Assembly (NCBI RefSeq): GCF_001422205.1 | Contig: NZ_LMMJ01000011.1 | Coordinates: forward strand, 51,535-115,534 | Direction of reading: 5' to 3' | Length of the DNA: 64,000 nt | Source of the DNA: Curtobacterium sp. Leaf261 | GTDB lineage: Bacteria > Actinomycetota > Actinomycetes > Actinomycetales > Microbacteriaceae | Part shown: positions 1 to 9,049 of the stretch, piece after piece | Numbering within the stretch: the stretch's first letter is position 1 | Layout of the letters: every line of letters starts with the position of its first letter | The notes under the pieces: model-generated | Told to the model about the DNA's origin: nothing | The model's database searches: none | The model's input: the letters and a program-made list of their open reading frames with translations, nothing else | Made by a program: the position numbers and the translations under genes

Positions 1-41
1 CGACCGCGCACGCCCACACCGACCGCGCACGCCCACACCGA
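1..41. repeat. 19-bp tandem repeat at window edge
   Basis: Two full copies of a 19-bp unit beginning CGACCGCGCACG, plus the first bases of a third, stand just downstream of the terminator of the first gene. The array may continue outside the window. Its period matches several other short tandem arrays found here. Confidence 0.75.
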
Positions 42-48
42 CCGACGA

Positions 49-86
49 CATCGGCCCCGAGCCGCGGCAGCAGCTCGGGGCCGATG
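49..86 (-). terminator. Hairpin terminator of the DUF4832 gene
   Basis: A perfect 14-bp inverted repeat (CATCGGCCCCGAGC and its complement, loop of 10) begins 9 nt past the stop codon of the minus-strand gene that ends at 95. There is no long U tract, as is common in high-GC actinobacteria. Confidence 0.75.
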
Positions 87-94
87 GTCCACAC

Positions 95-1546
95 CTACCG
101 CACCGTCACCGTCTGGTTCAGGCGGTTGAGCCCGGTGCGTGCGTCCCACGTTCCGACGTTCGCCGTCTGGATGGCGAAGTCCGGGTCGCCGGAGACGCTC
201 CGCTCGGCCGCCGGGAGCGCGAGCGAGACCGACCAGCTGCCGCGCGAGAGGTGCGGCAGCTGCGCAGCGACCGTCACGGTCTGACCGGGCTGCCACGAGC
301 GCACGTCGGTCCGGACCGGCACCGTGACGCTCCGGCGACCGTTCGTCAGGACGAGGTCGACCGGGCGTGCGTTGTACGGCGCTGCCCAGCCGTCGTTCCG
401 CACGGACACCGAGACAGACGGGGTCCGTCCGCGATTCTCGACGGTGCTCGAGGTCATCGTGAACCGGTAGCCGAGGCGCTTCGCGGTCTCGGTGAGTCCT
501 GCGGTGCCCCAGGTGTTCAGCACGTCCTGGTTGTAGTCGCTGTTCAGGTAGCTGTAGTGGTACTTCGCCATCTCTGCGGACGCGGACGGGAACTCGGATC
601 GGGGCGCATCGACCGCGCAGGTCTCACCACCGACCGGCACGTACCGGGAGTCGGCGGCCAGGTAGTCCTGGTCGAGCGAGAGCGGGTCGGTCAGGAAGGT
701 CCCGAAGTCGTCGGGGGAGGCGAGGAAGCAGTCGTTGTGGTGTCCGATCCGCGACTTCGCCGATCCGTCGTGCGCCTCAGCGGGAGTGAGTGCGCCCGCG
801 GTCCCGGACGGCACACCGAGGGCGGCCTGCTTCATCGCCATCGTGCGGACCTGCACCGACCTGCTCGACGGCAGTGCCGCGAGCTCCGCCTGCAGTACCT
901 GCCGGCGCGCGGCCTGGTCGGCGTCGGTCAGGACGCCGGGGTTGGTGGGGTCACTTGCGAAGTGGTCGGTGTAGTAGCCCTCTCCCCAGAGCCCGATGAA
1001 GCCCTCCTGGAGGGTGGGGATGACATCCGCGTTCCGTCGGAGGATCGGGGTGAGCTGTCGGATGTGACCGAGCACGGTCGGTAGATCGGCATCGCCGTAC
1101 GGCGCTGAGTAGGGGTAGTCCCCGCCCTGCACGTAGGCGAAGCGTGTGATGACCCCGACGCCGGCCTGCCGCGCAGTGTCGTAGTCGCGCTGGACCAGTC
1201 GGAGCCACGCGGGATCGAGCTGCGCCTGGTTCGCGAACTTCTCCATGTAGAACACACGGACGATCTGCGTGATGCCGTCCGCACGGTACGACCGGAGCGT
1301 CGCGAGGTCGAGGGGGGTGTACCCGGATCCGTCGGCGCGGTAGTGCGTCTCCGTGGTGTGGTCGAACCCGCGCTCGGGGTTCGCGATGACCGCGTCGCTC
1401 GCGGCGTAGGAGACCGTCGTGGTCGAGGGACTCGGGCCCGGGCCGGGGCCGTGATGGAGGTCGGTGGCGGCCGACGCGGAGGTCGGGACGCCGAGTGCGA
1501 TCGCTGCGGCTGCAGCGAGCACGATCGTTGCGGAACGGCGGAACAT
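95..1546 (-). CDS. Secreted DUF4874/DUF4832 domain protein
   Basis: The product is 483 aa. The start at 1546 is chosen because it gives a clean signal peptide (MFRRSATIVLAAAAAIALG, then ASA) and has GAGGGGAT just upstream; the open frame upstream has no signal character. After a short Pro/Ser linker comes NPERGFDHTTETHYR, typical of the DUF4874 N-terminal domain, then GFIGLWGEGYYTD. The C-terminal half resembles DUF4832, ending in a beta-rich region (SVSVRNDGWAAPYN). Proteins of this type are exported and look like glycoside-hydrolase-like (TIM-barrel plus beta-sandwich) enzymes, but no activity is established for the family to my knowledge. It is monocistronic, with its own terminator. Confidence 0.8.
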   Translation of the reverse strand: MFRRSATIVLAAAAAIALGVPTSASAATDLHHGPGPGPSPSTTTVSYAASDAVIANPERGFDHTTETHYRADGSGYTPLDLATLRSYRADGITQIVRVFYMEKFANQAQLDPAWLRLVQRDYDTARQAGVGVITRFAYVQGGDYPYSAPYGDADLPTVLGHIRQLTPILRRNADVIPTLQEGFIGLWGEGYYTDHFASDPTNPGVLTDADQAARRQVLQAELAALPSSRSVQVRTMAMKQAALGVPSGTAGALTPAEAHDGSAKSRIGHHNDCFLASPDDFGTFLTDPLSLDQDYLAADSRYVPVGGETCAVDAPRSEFPSASAEMAKYHYSYLNSDYNQDVLNTWGTAGLTETAKRLGYRFTMTSSTVENRGRTPSVSVSVRNDGWAAPYNARPVDLVLTNGRRSVTVPVRTDVRSWQPGQTVTVAAQLPHLSRGSWSVSLALPAAERSVSGDPDFAIQTANVGTWDARTGLNRLNQTVTVR

Positions 1547-1702
1547 GGAGATCCCCTCGTGGTGCACCGATAGTCCCGACGAGCCCTGATCGCCGCCACC
1601 GATGCGTGAATGTGGTGGAACGGTACGCCGAATGATCAGAAGCGCGCAAGAGTGGATCACGAATTGTGCAAAACGATCATGCCGCACCACCGGAACCGGT
1701 GG

Positions 1703-1748
1703 CGGACGGGAGGATCGGGGCGGCCTGGTGCCGTGCCTCCAGTCCGTC
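1703..1748. repeat. Imperfect copy of the GGACTGGAGG hairpin family
   Basis: GGACGGGAGG (1704-1713) pairs imperfectly with CCTCCAGTCCGTC (1736-1748). It lies 40 nt downstream of the stop of the acetamidase gene and may serve as its terminator. It is one of many related elements in the window. Confidence 0.5.
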
Positions 1749-1787
1749 TGCGGGTCGGCTCCGGTGGCCGCGCGTGCGCGCCGCTGG

Positions 1788-2720
1788 TCAGCGCGCGATC
1801 AGCGCGTCCAGGGGGAGGAGGGCATGCACGCCCCACGTGCCGTTCGCGACCTGGGTCACCCGCATGCTCACCGCGACGCTCGCGAGGGCGAGAGCCTGCC
1901 CCTTCGTCACGCCGTGCAGCGCCTGGATCCACCGGGTCATCGCGTCGAGCGCCGTCGTGGTCGCGACGTTCAGGTCGGCATCGAAGCCGAACGTGATCCG
2001 GCCAGCGGGGGTCTCCGCGTGGATGCCGGCGACGGGAGGGTCGTCCACGAGCGACACCGTCATCGTGGTCGTCATGCCGCACTCCACGGCGGTGCCGGAC
2101 ACCTCGCCGTCGCCCTGTGCCGCATGTCCGTCGCCCACGTGGAGGAACGCCTCCGGCACCGTGATCGGCACGTACAGGGTCGAGCCGGCCACGAGCTCCC
2201 GACAGTCGATGTTCCCGCCGCCCACGGTGCGGGGCGGGATCGTCGAGTGCTCGCCGGTCGACTCCGGCGGCAGCCCGACGAGGCCGAGGAACGGCGCGGT
2301 CCGGACCCCGATGCCGACCTGGCTCGTCGCCGTGCCGCCCTGGTCGTCGATCGTCCAGAGGAGTGGCCCGCGGTCGGCGTCGTCGACGAGTCCGAGCGCG
2401 CGGTTCACGATCGTGTCGACGCCGCCGGATCCCGTGTAGCCCCAGGTGTCGGGGACGAGTGCGTCGAAGCGGACGGCGAGGACCTGGCCGGGGCGGGCTC
2501 CGGCCACGGCGAGCGGGCCGACCAGGCAGTGGCCGCGACGACTCTCGATGAGGGTGGGGGCGTCCCCGCCTGGTTCGGAGAGTGGCTCGGTGTAGCCGGC
2601 CGCACTGAGCGTCCGCACCGTGATGGTGTCGCCGTCCTCGACCCGCAGGACCGGTGCTCGTTCGGCCGTGAGGACGTCGATCGTGGTCGCGCGGGTGCTG
2701 TCGAGTTCGTGGGTGGTCAT
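1788..2720 (-). CDS. Acetamidase/formamidase family protein
   Basis: The product is 310 aa and belongs to the FmdA/AmdA family, which hydrolyses short amides to ammonia and a carboxylate in the cytoplasm. Characteristic segments are VGGGNIDCRELVAGSTLYVP and HVGDGHAAQGDGEVSG. The Met at 2720 (MTTHELDSTRA) is taken as start because family members begin close to this point; the upstream open frame is Arg/Cys-rich and unlike protein. No signal peptide or membrane helix is seen. It diverges from the membrane-protein gene at 2902. The true substrate (formamide, acetamide or another amide) cannot be read from the sequence. Confidence 0.88.
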   Translation of the reverse strand: MTTHELDSTRATTIDVLTAERAPVLRVEDGDTITVRTLSAAGYTEPLSEPGGDAPTLIESRRGHCLVGPLAVAGARPGQVLAVRFDALVPDTWGYTGSGGVDTIVNRALGLVDDADRGPLLWTIDDQGGTATSQVGIGVRTAPFLGLVGLPPESTGEHSTIPPRTVGGGNIDCRELVAGSTLYVPITVPEAFLHVGDGHAAQGDGEVSGTAVECGMTTTMTVSLVDDPPVAGIHAETPAGRITFGFDADLNVATTTALDAMTRWIQALHGVTKGQALALASVAVSMRVTQVANGTWGVHALLPLDALIAR

Positions 2721-2901
2721 GCAGGCGATCCTCGCACCGGGGATGGTCGTCGTGCGCCGAGGTCCGCATTCCGCGGTCGATCCCTGTGCATCAGTGTTCC
2801 GATGTCGATCCACGGCCGGTCTGTGGAGAACCCCGTCCCGCAGCCCGCAGCCCGCCGCACGGTAGCGTTCCAGGACCACGACGACGCAGGAGGAACCCGC
2901 C

Positions 2902-3999
2902 GTGAACGAACACCAGCCGATGTCGACGCCGACGTCACAGAACGCACCCACGCAGGATCCGCCGACGCAGCCCGCCGACTCTCACCGCCCGGACGTCTGG
3001 GCGCGCGTCCGTCCGCTCGTGTTCCGCACGATCATCGGCGCGGTGATCGCCGCCGGACTCGTCGGGGTGGTCGCGGTCCTGATCGGGGACTTCGGGACGG
3101 TCGGTCTCCAGCTGCTCCTGATGATCCTGGTCGTCGTGGTCTTCGCGCTGTTGTCCTGGTACGACGCCGACGTGTCGTCACGACGGTCGAGCACGTTCGC
3201 CCTCGCCAGCGTCGTGACGTCGATGTACCTGCTCGTCGTCGGCCTCGTGAAGATCTGGATCCTGCGTCCGGACAGCATCTCCGCCCGGTACGAGGACCCC
3301 ATCTGGACGATCGGGACGCAGTTCTGGCAGTGGATCGGGCTGGTGGTCGTGGCACGGGCGGCGCTCCTGCTGGTGCATCTGCTGCTGAACATCCACCGAC
3401 GGTTCCGGAAGCCCGTGCTCCAGGTGGTGGCGAAGGTCACCGTCGGGCTCATCGCGCTCCTCGCGGCCCTGGTGTCGATCCCGCTGCTGTTCCCGAACAC
3501 GCACTTCGGCGAGTCCTTCTGGCGGTTGCTCTGGGTCGTCGCGATCCTGGTCGTCCTCGGGACCGTGCTCGTCCCGCTCTCGAACGCGCTCTTCGGGCCG
3601 CGTCCGACCTGGCCGCAGGGCGGGACCGTCGATCCGCGGTACGTCCCGACGCCGCTGTACGTGGGGACGCAGTCCGCGGCGACGCCGCAGGACGTGGCGA
3701 CGCCACCGATCGCATGGCAGCCGGGCGAGCACGACCGGACGGGAGGCCCGACCTCCGTCCGCCCATCGACTCCGGTCGGTCACGGCTGGGGTGCGACACC
3801 CGCGCCGAACCCCTCCGCGACAAGACAGGACCCCTCCGCTCCGTCCGCGACCTCGAGCGGACGCGCGTCGGACGATCACCGGTACGAGCCCGAACCGCCG
3901 CGACTCCGGGTCCTCGCGTGGCCGCGGTACGTCGACGGCACGCCACTCCCGGCAGGACCGGACGGCAGCCCGGACTTCAGCGGCGTCGAACACCGCTGA
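2902..3999 (+). CDS. Six-helix membrane protein of unknown function
   Basis: The product is 365 aa. A Pro/Thr-rich cytoplasmic N-terminus of about 40 residues is followed by six hydrophobic segments near residues 41-63, 67-87, 98-120, 143-163, 174-196 and 206-231, then a 130-residue disordered tail rich in Pro, Ala, Thr and Arg. AGGAGG lies 12 nt before the ATG. I do not recognise a named family. It stands just upstream of the MoxR-DUF58-transglutaminase genes on the same strand with a 175-nt gap, so co-expression with that module is possible but not shown. Confidence 0.75.
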   Translation: MNEHQPMSTPTSQNAPTQDPPTQPADSHRPDVWARVRPLVFRTIIGAVIAAGLVGVVAVLIGDFGTVGLQLLLMILVVVVFALLSWYDADVSSRRSSTFALASVVTSMYLLVVGLVKIWILRPDSISARYEDPIWTIGTQFWQWIGLVVVARAALLLVHLLLNIHRRFRKPVLQVVAKVTVGLIALLAALVSIPLLFPNTHFGESFWRLLWVVAILVVLGTVLVPLSNALFGPRPTWPQGGTVDPRYVPTPLYVGTQSAATPQDVATPPIAWQPGEHDRTGGPTSVRPSTPVGHGWGATPAPNPSATRQDPSAPSATSSGRASDDHRYEPEPPRLRVLAWPRYVDGTPLPAGPDGSPDFSGVEHR

Positions 4000-4174
4000 C
4001 CCGATCGGCCGCTCGAGTCGACGGCTGCACCACGGCCGAGACGGGCCAGCAGACGCATCCTCGGGACCCCTCCACCCCGCCGAGGTAGCATTCGCGGACA
4101 CGTCCCCGTCCGGGCCGGAGCTGCCGCGGCCACGCGCGCTCCGGGCCGACGATCATCAGCCTGGAGGTTGCTCG

Positions 4175-5161
4175 GTGCCAAAATCGACACCGTTCCCCGT
4201 CGACCGCATCCGCGCGATCGGTGCCGACATCGTCGCGGCCGTCGGCACGGTCATCGACGGCAAGACCGAGGCCATCCGCACCGCCCTGACAGTGATGCTC
4301 GCCGAGGGCCACCTGCTGGTCGAGGACGTCCCTGGCGTCGGCAAGACCGTCCTCGCGAAGGCGCTCGCCGCGTCCGTCGGCGGGACGGTGAGCCGGATCC
4401 AGTTCACCTCCGACATGCTGCCCTCGGACGTCACCGGCGTGAACATCTACGACCAGGCCACGGGATCGTTCCGGTTCTCGCCCGGCCCGGTGTTCGCCAA
4501 CGTCGTCATCGGGGACGAGATCAACCGGACGAGCCCGAAGACGCAGTCCGCGCTGCTCGAGGCGATGGCCGAGTCCCAGGTGACGGTCGACGGCGTGACG
4601 CGGCGCCTCGAGTCCCCGTTCATGATCGTCGCCACCCAGAACCCGATCGACATGGAGGGGACCTACCCCCTCCCGGAGGCGCAGCGCGACCGCTTCATGG
4701 CACGCATCGCGATGGGGTACCCGTCGGTCGACGCCGAGCGCGAGATGCTCAGCACGCGCGGGGGTGGAGACCCGCTCGCGGTGCTCCGACCGATCGTCGA
4801 CGTCGAGACGCTCACCGCGATCACGCATGCCGTCCGGAACATCCACGTCGCGCCGGACGTGGAGGCGTACATCGTCGAGCTCGTCCGGGCGACGCGCAGC
4901 CACCCGGACCTGCTCCTCGGCGCGAGTCCCCGCGCGACGCTGCACCTCGCATCGGCCGCGCGCGCCCGTGCCGCACTCGAGGGGCGCGGGTTCGTCACGC
5001 CGGACGACGTCGCTGCGCTCGCGCCGATCGTCCTGGCGCATCGACTCGTGCCACTCGCGCGCGGCCTCGCCGCGGGTGCGGACGAGACCGCCAAGGACGT
5101 CGTGTTCCGCCTCGTCGCCGACACCGCGGTCCCGTTCGGCGCCGCCCCCGTGCGTTCCTGA
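4175..5161 (+). CDS. MoxR-family AAA+ ATPase
   Basis: The product is 328 aa. It starts at GTG 4175, with GGAGG 7 nt upstream. Walker A is VPGVGKTVLAKAL, Walker B is VVIGDEINRTSPKTQSALLEAM, followed by a sensor segment (FMIVATQNPIDMEGTYPLPE) and an arginine-rich C-terminal lid with LLLGASPRATL. MoxR ATPases act as chaperone-like partners that assemble or activate complexes. Here it is the first gene of a MoxR-DUF58-transglutaminase set, with 16 nt to the DUF58 gene, which is the usual order. Client and role are unknown. Confidence 0.93.
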   Translation: MPKSTPFPVDRIRAIGADIVAAVGTVIDGKTEAIRTALTVMLAEGHLLVEDVPGVGKTVLAKALAASVGGTVSRIQFTSDMLPSDVTGVNIYDQATGSFRFSPGPVFANVVIGDEINRTSPKTQSALLEAMAESQVTVDGVTRRLESPFMIVATQNPIDMEGTYPLPEAQRDRFMARIAMGYPSVDAEREMLSTRGGGDPLAVLRPIVDVETLTAITHAVRNIHVAPDVEAYIVELVRATRSHPDLLLGASPRATLHLASAARARAALEGRGFVTPDDVAALAPIVLAHRLVPLARGLAAGADETAKDVVFRLVADTAVPFGAAPVRS

Positions 5162-5177
5162 ACGGCTGGGGCCCCCG

Positions 5178-6506
5178 GTGACCGATCGACCGACGCACGG
5201 CCCCGGGCCGCGCTCGACCACGCCGCCGAGTGCACGGCCGAACGTCTCGCCGAACGGGCTGTCGACGGACCTCGTGTGGCGGGTGCTCCGAGCTGTCCGC
5301 ACGACCCCGTTCCCACGTCCGACGACCCGCGGATGGACGGTCCTCGCGGTCGGCATCGGTCTCGTCGGTGCCGGGCTCGTCGCCACCACGAGCATCGCCG
5401 TCACCGCGGGGCTGCTGCTCGTCGTGGTGCTGATGCTCGGCATCGTCGTCGCGCTCGCCGGAGCCGCCCCGATCCGGGCACGGCGTCGCGGCGGTCGCAC
5501 CGTCGTGCAGACCGGCGAGGTGTTCCGCGAGACCGTCGAGGTGACCGGTCGGATGGTCGGACTCCCCGGGTCGTCGAGGCTCCTCGTCCGCGAACGGCTC
5601 GACGACCACTTCGCCGCGGTCTCCGACCCCGTCGCCATCGTCGAGGTCGGCGCGCACCTCCCGCCGGCCCGGCTCGAGGTCGAGGCGATCGCGGTCCGTC
5701 GTGGACGTCCGGTGGTGGGACCGACGTCGGTGCGCGTCGAGGACCCGTTCGGCCTGCTCCGCATCGACCGGATGGTGGCTCCGGCCGAGGAGGTCGTGGT
5801 CGTCCCGCGCACGACACCCCTGTCCGCGATCGACACGGGTGTGCTCGCGGGGGCGGTGTCCGCGGAGGAGGGCAGGACGGGGCAGGGCGGATCCGCCGAC
5901 GACAGCGAGCTCCGCGTCTACCGCCCCGGCGACCCGATGCGCCGGGTGCACTGGGGGCAGAGCGCGCGCCGCGGCGAGCTCCACGTCCGGCAGACCACCC
6001 AGGCCCAGCCGCCGGAGGCCGCCGTGCTCCTCGACGTCCGCCGTGCCTCGTACCAGCAGCTCGATCGCGACACGCTCGCCGAGCTCTCCGACATGGGCGG
6101 TGACGCGGCGTTCGAGCACGCCGTCGTCGTCGCCGCGAGCGTGGCGCGCGTCCTGGCCGCACGGACGTCCAGAGTCGCGCTCGTCACCGACGACTCCGGT
6201 CTCGACCCGATCGCCGGTGAGCTCGCCGAGGTCCTCGTGGGGCTCGCGGACGTCCGGGTCCGCTCCGACGCCCGCGCGGTCAGCGAGGTGCTGCCGGACG
6301 TCCGCGGCCGTGATGCGCACGGCATGACCGCGGTCGTCACGGGCCGGTGCACCGCCGAGCAGGCAGCGGCGCTCGTCGCCCGGATGCCGGGTGCGACGCG
6401 CGGGCTGTTCGTGTCGATCGTGCCGCCGGATGCTGCGACCCGCGGCATCCTCGACCGTGCCGGCTGGCGGATCCTCGTCGTCCCGGTGGACGGAGTCCTC
6501 ACGTGA
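5178..6506 (+). CDS. DUF58 domain membrane protein
   Basis: The product is 442 aa from GTG 5178. A weak GGGG-type ribosome site makes this start less certain. Two adjacent hydrophobic segments (about residues 53-70 and 74-95) place the rest in the cytoplasm or at the membrane. The family signature ELRVYRPGDPMRRVHWGQSA lies in the middle, followed by a vWA-like C-terminal fold. DUF58 proteins are almost always encoded between moxR and a TgpA-like transglutaminase, as here. Its stop overlaps the first copy of a 20-bp tandem array that runs to the start of the next gene. Confidence 0.9.
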   Translation: MTDRPTHGPGPRSTTPPSARPNVSPNGLSTDLVWRVLRAVRTTPFPRPTTRGWTVLAVGIGLVGAGLVATTSIAVTAGLLLVVVLMLGIVVALAGAAPIRARRRGGRTVVQTGEVFRETVEVTGRMVGLPGSSRLLVRERLDDHFAAVSDPVAIVEVGAHLPPARLEVEAIAVRRGRPVVGPTSVRVEDPFGLLRIDRMVAPAEEVVVVPRTTPLSAIDTGVLAGAVSAEEGRTGQGGSADDSELRVYRPGDPMRRVHWGQSARRGELHVRQTTQAQPPEAAVLLDVRRASYQQLDRDTLAELSDMGGDAAFEHAVVVAASVARVLAARTSRVALVTDDSGLDPIAGELAEVLVGLADVRVRSDARAVSEVLPDVRGRDAHGMTAVVTGRCTAEQAAALVARMPGATRGLFVSIVPPDAATRGILDRAGWRILVVPVDGVLT

Positions 6507-6585
6507 CCGACGGAGATCGACAGCGACCGACGGAGATCGACAGCGACCGACCGAGATCGACCATGACCGACGGGAACCGACCATG
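6506..6585 (+). repeat. Four 20-bp tandem repeats ending in a start codon
   Basis: Units 6506-6525 and 6526-6545 are identical (accgacggagatcgacagcg). Units 6546-6565 and 6566-6585 are variants ending in ccatg. The last ATG is the start codon of the transglutaminase gene, while the ATG of unit 3 is out of frame with it. The array fills the whole gap between the DUF58 stop and the next start. Confidence 0.9.
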
Positions 6586-8952
6586 ACCGCCACGATGCGT
6601 CCCGCGGACGCGAGCGGGCGGGTGACGGGCCGCACCATCCTGGAGCGCGACGACCGCGCGGATGACGACCCGGACCTCCCGTCCGCCTGGCTGGTGGTGC
6701 TCGCACCGGCGCCCGCACTCGTCGCCGCACTCGCGCTCCGACCGCTCGTCCAGGGCATCGCGTGGTGGTTGTCGGCGCTCGTCATCACGGTCATCGTGGT
6801 GGCCGTGATGCTCGCACTGCGCAGGCGCTCGCGGGTGGCCCGGTTCATCGGCCTCGTCGTGACGCTCGTCGCGTGCTCGTCCGCCGCCGCACTCCTCAAC
6901 GACATCCAGCCGCTCGGGTGGCTCGACCGGAACGGCGCTCTCGGCCAGACGCTCGAGGCCATCCGGGTCAACCCGGCGCCGCTCCCGCAGACCGACCCGA
7001 TCCGCCTCGTCGTGACGGTGATGATCGCGTGGGTGGCCGGTCTGTCGCTGTTCCTCGCGGCCATCGCACCCACGGCAGCGCTCGCGGCGGTGCCGGCGCT
7101 CGTGATGCTGGTGATCCCGGGGATCATCACCGGAACCGCTCCCGGCCCGGTCCTCGTGGTGCTCACCGGGATCGCGTTCCTCGGCATCCTGTGGCTCTCG
7201 GTCCGCCCGGTCCAGCGGGCCTTCCCGGCGGTGGTCGTCGGGGTGCTCGGGCTCGTCGTCGCCGTCGGGCTGCCGAGCGTGGTGCCCCTCGACGCGAGCT
7301 GGCTCTCCGGGGTCACCGGCGCGATCCAGGCCCCGCTGCAGCCCGGCCGACCAGGGACGCTCCTGAAGCTCGGCGACGACCTCCGTCGTCCGACCGAGAT
7401 CGAGGTCTTCCGGTACCGGACCACCACCGGATCGCCCGAGTACCTGAAACTCGCCGACCTCGACGAGTTCGGCACGGGGGACTGGGTGCCGACCGTCATC
7501 GACGCGAGCGACGCCCCGACGGCCGAGCAGGGGCAGTACGCGGTGGGCGTGAACCCGCGGCTCGCGACGCGCGGCGACGCCGAGATCCGCATCACCGGGC
7601 TGTCGAGCCAGTACCTGCCGGTGCCCGCCGGGTCGACGTCGGTGCAGTCCAGGTCGACGACGCTCGACCTCGGCCAGTGGCGCTGGATGGGTGACTCGAA
7701 CACGGTCCGCTCGACCGGACCGGTCACCCGCCGGGGCGATCTGTACTCGGTGTCCGGGTCCTCGACGTTCGCGAGCCCCTACCTCGATGCCGCGGCGGCA
7801 CAGGGATACCTGCGGGAGGGTCGACGTGGACCGGGCTGGATCGAGCCTTCGAAGTCGCAGCTGACCACCGACCTCGGCCTGCCGAAGAACCTGCCGGCGA
7901 GCATCCGGAACGCTGCGGAACGCGTGGCGGGGAACGCCGGCAACGCCTACGAGCAGGGGCGCGCACTCGAGGATTGGTTCCGGAGCGGACGGTTCACCTA
8001 CTCCGAGACGGCGCCGGTCGAGCAGGGCTACGACGGCGACAGCATGGACGTCATCGCGAAGTTCCTGCAGGTGCGGTCCGGCTACTGCGTGCACTTCGCG
8101 TCCTCGATGGCGGTGATGGCCCGCGTGCTCGGCATCCCCTCGAGGATCGCGGTCGGCTACCGTCCGGGTGGCGCCGACGAGAACGGCGAGTACGCGGTGT
8201 CGAACCGGCAGCTGCACTCGTGGCCGGAGCTCTACATCGACGGCGCGGGTTGGGTCGCGTTCGAGCCGACCCCCGTCGACGAGGCCGGTTCGTCGACGAC
8301 CGACCCGACGTCGGCCGCGACACCATCGGCGGCTGCGACCCCGTCCGCGGTGCCCTCGGACGGTAACTCCGTCCCGTCGCCCACCACCGGGGCGGCCACC
8401 CCGTCGACCACGCCGCAGGCCAGCGGCACCGGTGCAGTGTCCGGTGGTCCAGGGGCCGGCCTGGGGATCGGACTCGGCATCCTCGCGCTCGCGCTGGTGC
8501 TGGTCGGACCGGGTCTGTTCCGTGCGGCCCGGCGCCGACGTCGCGTCGCGTCGACGTCGGCCGGTCGCGATCCCGCCATGAACGCGTGGCGCGAGGTGCT
8601 CGACGACGTCGCGGACCACGGGTACGCACCGGGCATCGCCCCGCCGGACGATCCGGCGGCGGTCGCGCGGACCGCACGCGCGACGCTCGGCCGCCTCCGC
8701 GGCGTCCTGCCGCCGGGCGTGGTGCCACCGCTCACGACGATCGTCGACGCGCTCGACCAGGAACGGTACGGACCGTCGGGTGCGTCGGACGCCGGGTCCG
8801 CGAGCCTTGTCGCGGCCGTCCTGGAGGCCCGCAGCGCGCTGGACGCGTCCGTCCCGACCCGCAGGCTGGTCCTGTCACGCGTGTGGCCGTCATCGCTGAT
8901 GCCGTCGTCGGCATGGTCCCCGGGCGGTTCGCGGAGACCACGTCGGGCCTGA
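6583..8952 (+). CDS. TgpA-like membrane transglutaminase
   Basis: The product is 789 aa from ATG 6583; ATG 6595 is an alternative. The N-terminal 230 residues hold about seven membrane segments, followed by a large extracytoplasmic region with the transglutaminase core. The catalytic Cys is C502 (SGYCVHFASSMAVMAR) and His is H545 (RQLHSWPELYI). The third position, Asp in TgpA, is Glu561 (GWVAFEPTP). A Ser/Thr/Pro-rich linker, one more helix (ALALVLVGPGLFRAA) and a cytoplasmic tail follow. It completes the MoxR-DUF58-TGase set. Family members are implicated in cell-envelope maintenance; the substrate here is unknown. Translation may depend on the 20-bp array that supplies its start codon. Confidence 0.9.
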   Translation: MTATMRPADASGRVTGRTILERDDRADDDPDLPSAWLVVLAPAPALVAALALRPLVQGIAWWLSALVITVIVVAVMLALRRRSRVARFIGLVVTLVACSSAAALLNDIQPLGWLDRNGALGQTLEAIRVNPAPLPQTDPIRLVVTVMIAWVAGLSLFLAAIAPTAALAAVPALVMLVIPGIITGTAPGPVLVVLTGIAFLGILWLSVRPVQRAFPAVVVGVLGLVVAVGLPSVVPLDASWLSGVTGAIQAPLQPGRPGTLLKLGDDLRRPTEIEVFRYRTTTGSPEYLKLADLDEFGTGDWVPTVIDASDAPTAEQGQYAVGVNPRLATRGDAEIRITGLSSQYLPVPAGSTSVQSRSTTLDLGQWRWMGDSNTVRSTGPVTRRGDLYSVSGSSTFASPYLDAAAAQGYLREGRRGPGWIEPSKSQLTTDLGLPKNLPASIRNAAERVAGNAGNAYEQGRALEDWFRSGRFTYSETAPVEQGYDGDSMDVIAKFLQVRSGYCVHFASSMAVMARVLGIPSRIAVGYRPGGADENGEYAVSNRQLHSWPELYIDGAGWVAFEPTPVDEAGSSTTDPTSAATPSAAATPSAVPSDGNSVPSPTTGAATPSTTPQASGTGAVSGGPGAGLGIGLGILALALVLVGPGLFRAARRRRRVASTSAGRDPAMNAWREVLDDVADHGYAPGIAPPDDPAAVARTARATLGRLRGVLPPGVVPPLTTIVDALDQERYGPSGASDAGSASLVAAVLEARSALDASVPTRRLVLSRVWPSSLMPSSAWSPGGSRRPRRA

Positions 8953-9005
8953 GGAGGGTCTGGCCGGGGCCCGACCGCGGAACGACAAGTGTCAACACGG
9001 ATGCT

Positions 9006-9040
9006 CCTTGTTGACGTTTTCGCTGAAAACGTTAACAAGG
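9006..9040 (+). promoter_or_regulatory. 35-bp palindrome over the fic promoter
   Basis: Arms CCTTGTTGACGTTTTC (9006-9021) and GAAAACGTTAACAAGG (9025-9040) match in 15 of 16 positions around a GCT centre. A -35-like TTGACG (9011-9016) lies in the left arm and a -10-like TAACAA (9033-9038) in the right arm, 16 nt apart, so transcription would start close to the ATG at 9050. GTCAACA at 8991-8997 is a further half site. The arrangement suggests repression by a DNA-binding protein, possibly the winged-helix domain of the Fic protein itself. Confidence 0.65.
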
Positions 9041-9049
9041 GCTAGCATC

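Noticed and set aside
1547..1680. Promoter TTGCGC-18-TACCGT for the DUF4832 gene
   Set aside because: Only three of six matches in each box and an 18-nt gap; such matches occur by chance, so it is not listed as a feature.
2721..2951. Longer 387-aa form of the acetamidase/formamidase
   Set aside because: The added 77 residues are Cys/Arg-rich, not family-like, and would overlap the divergent gene at 2902. The start at 2720 fits the family.
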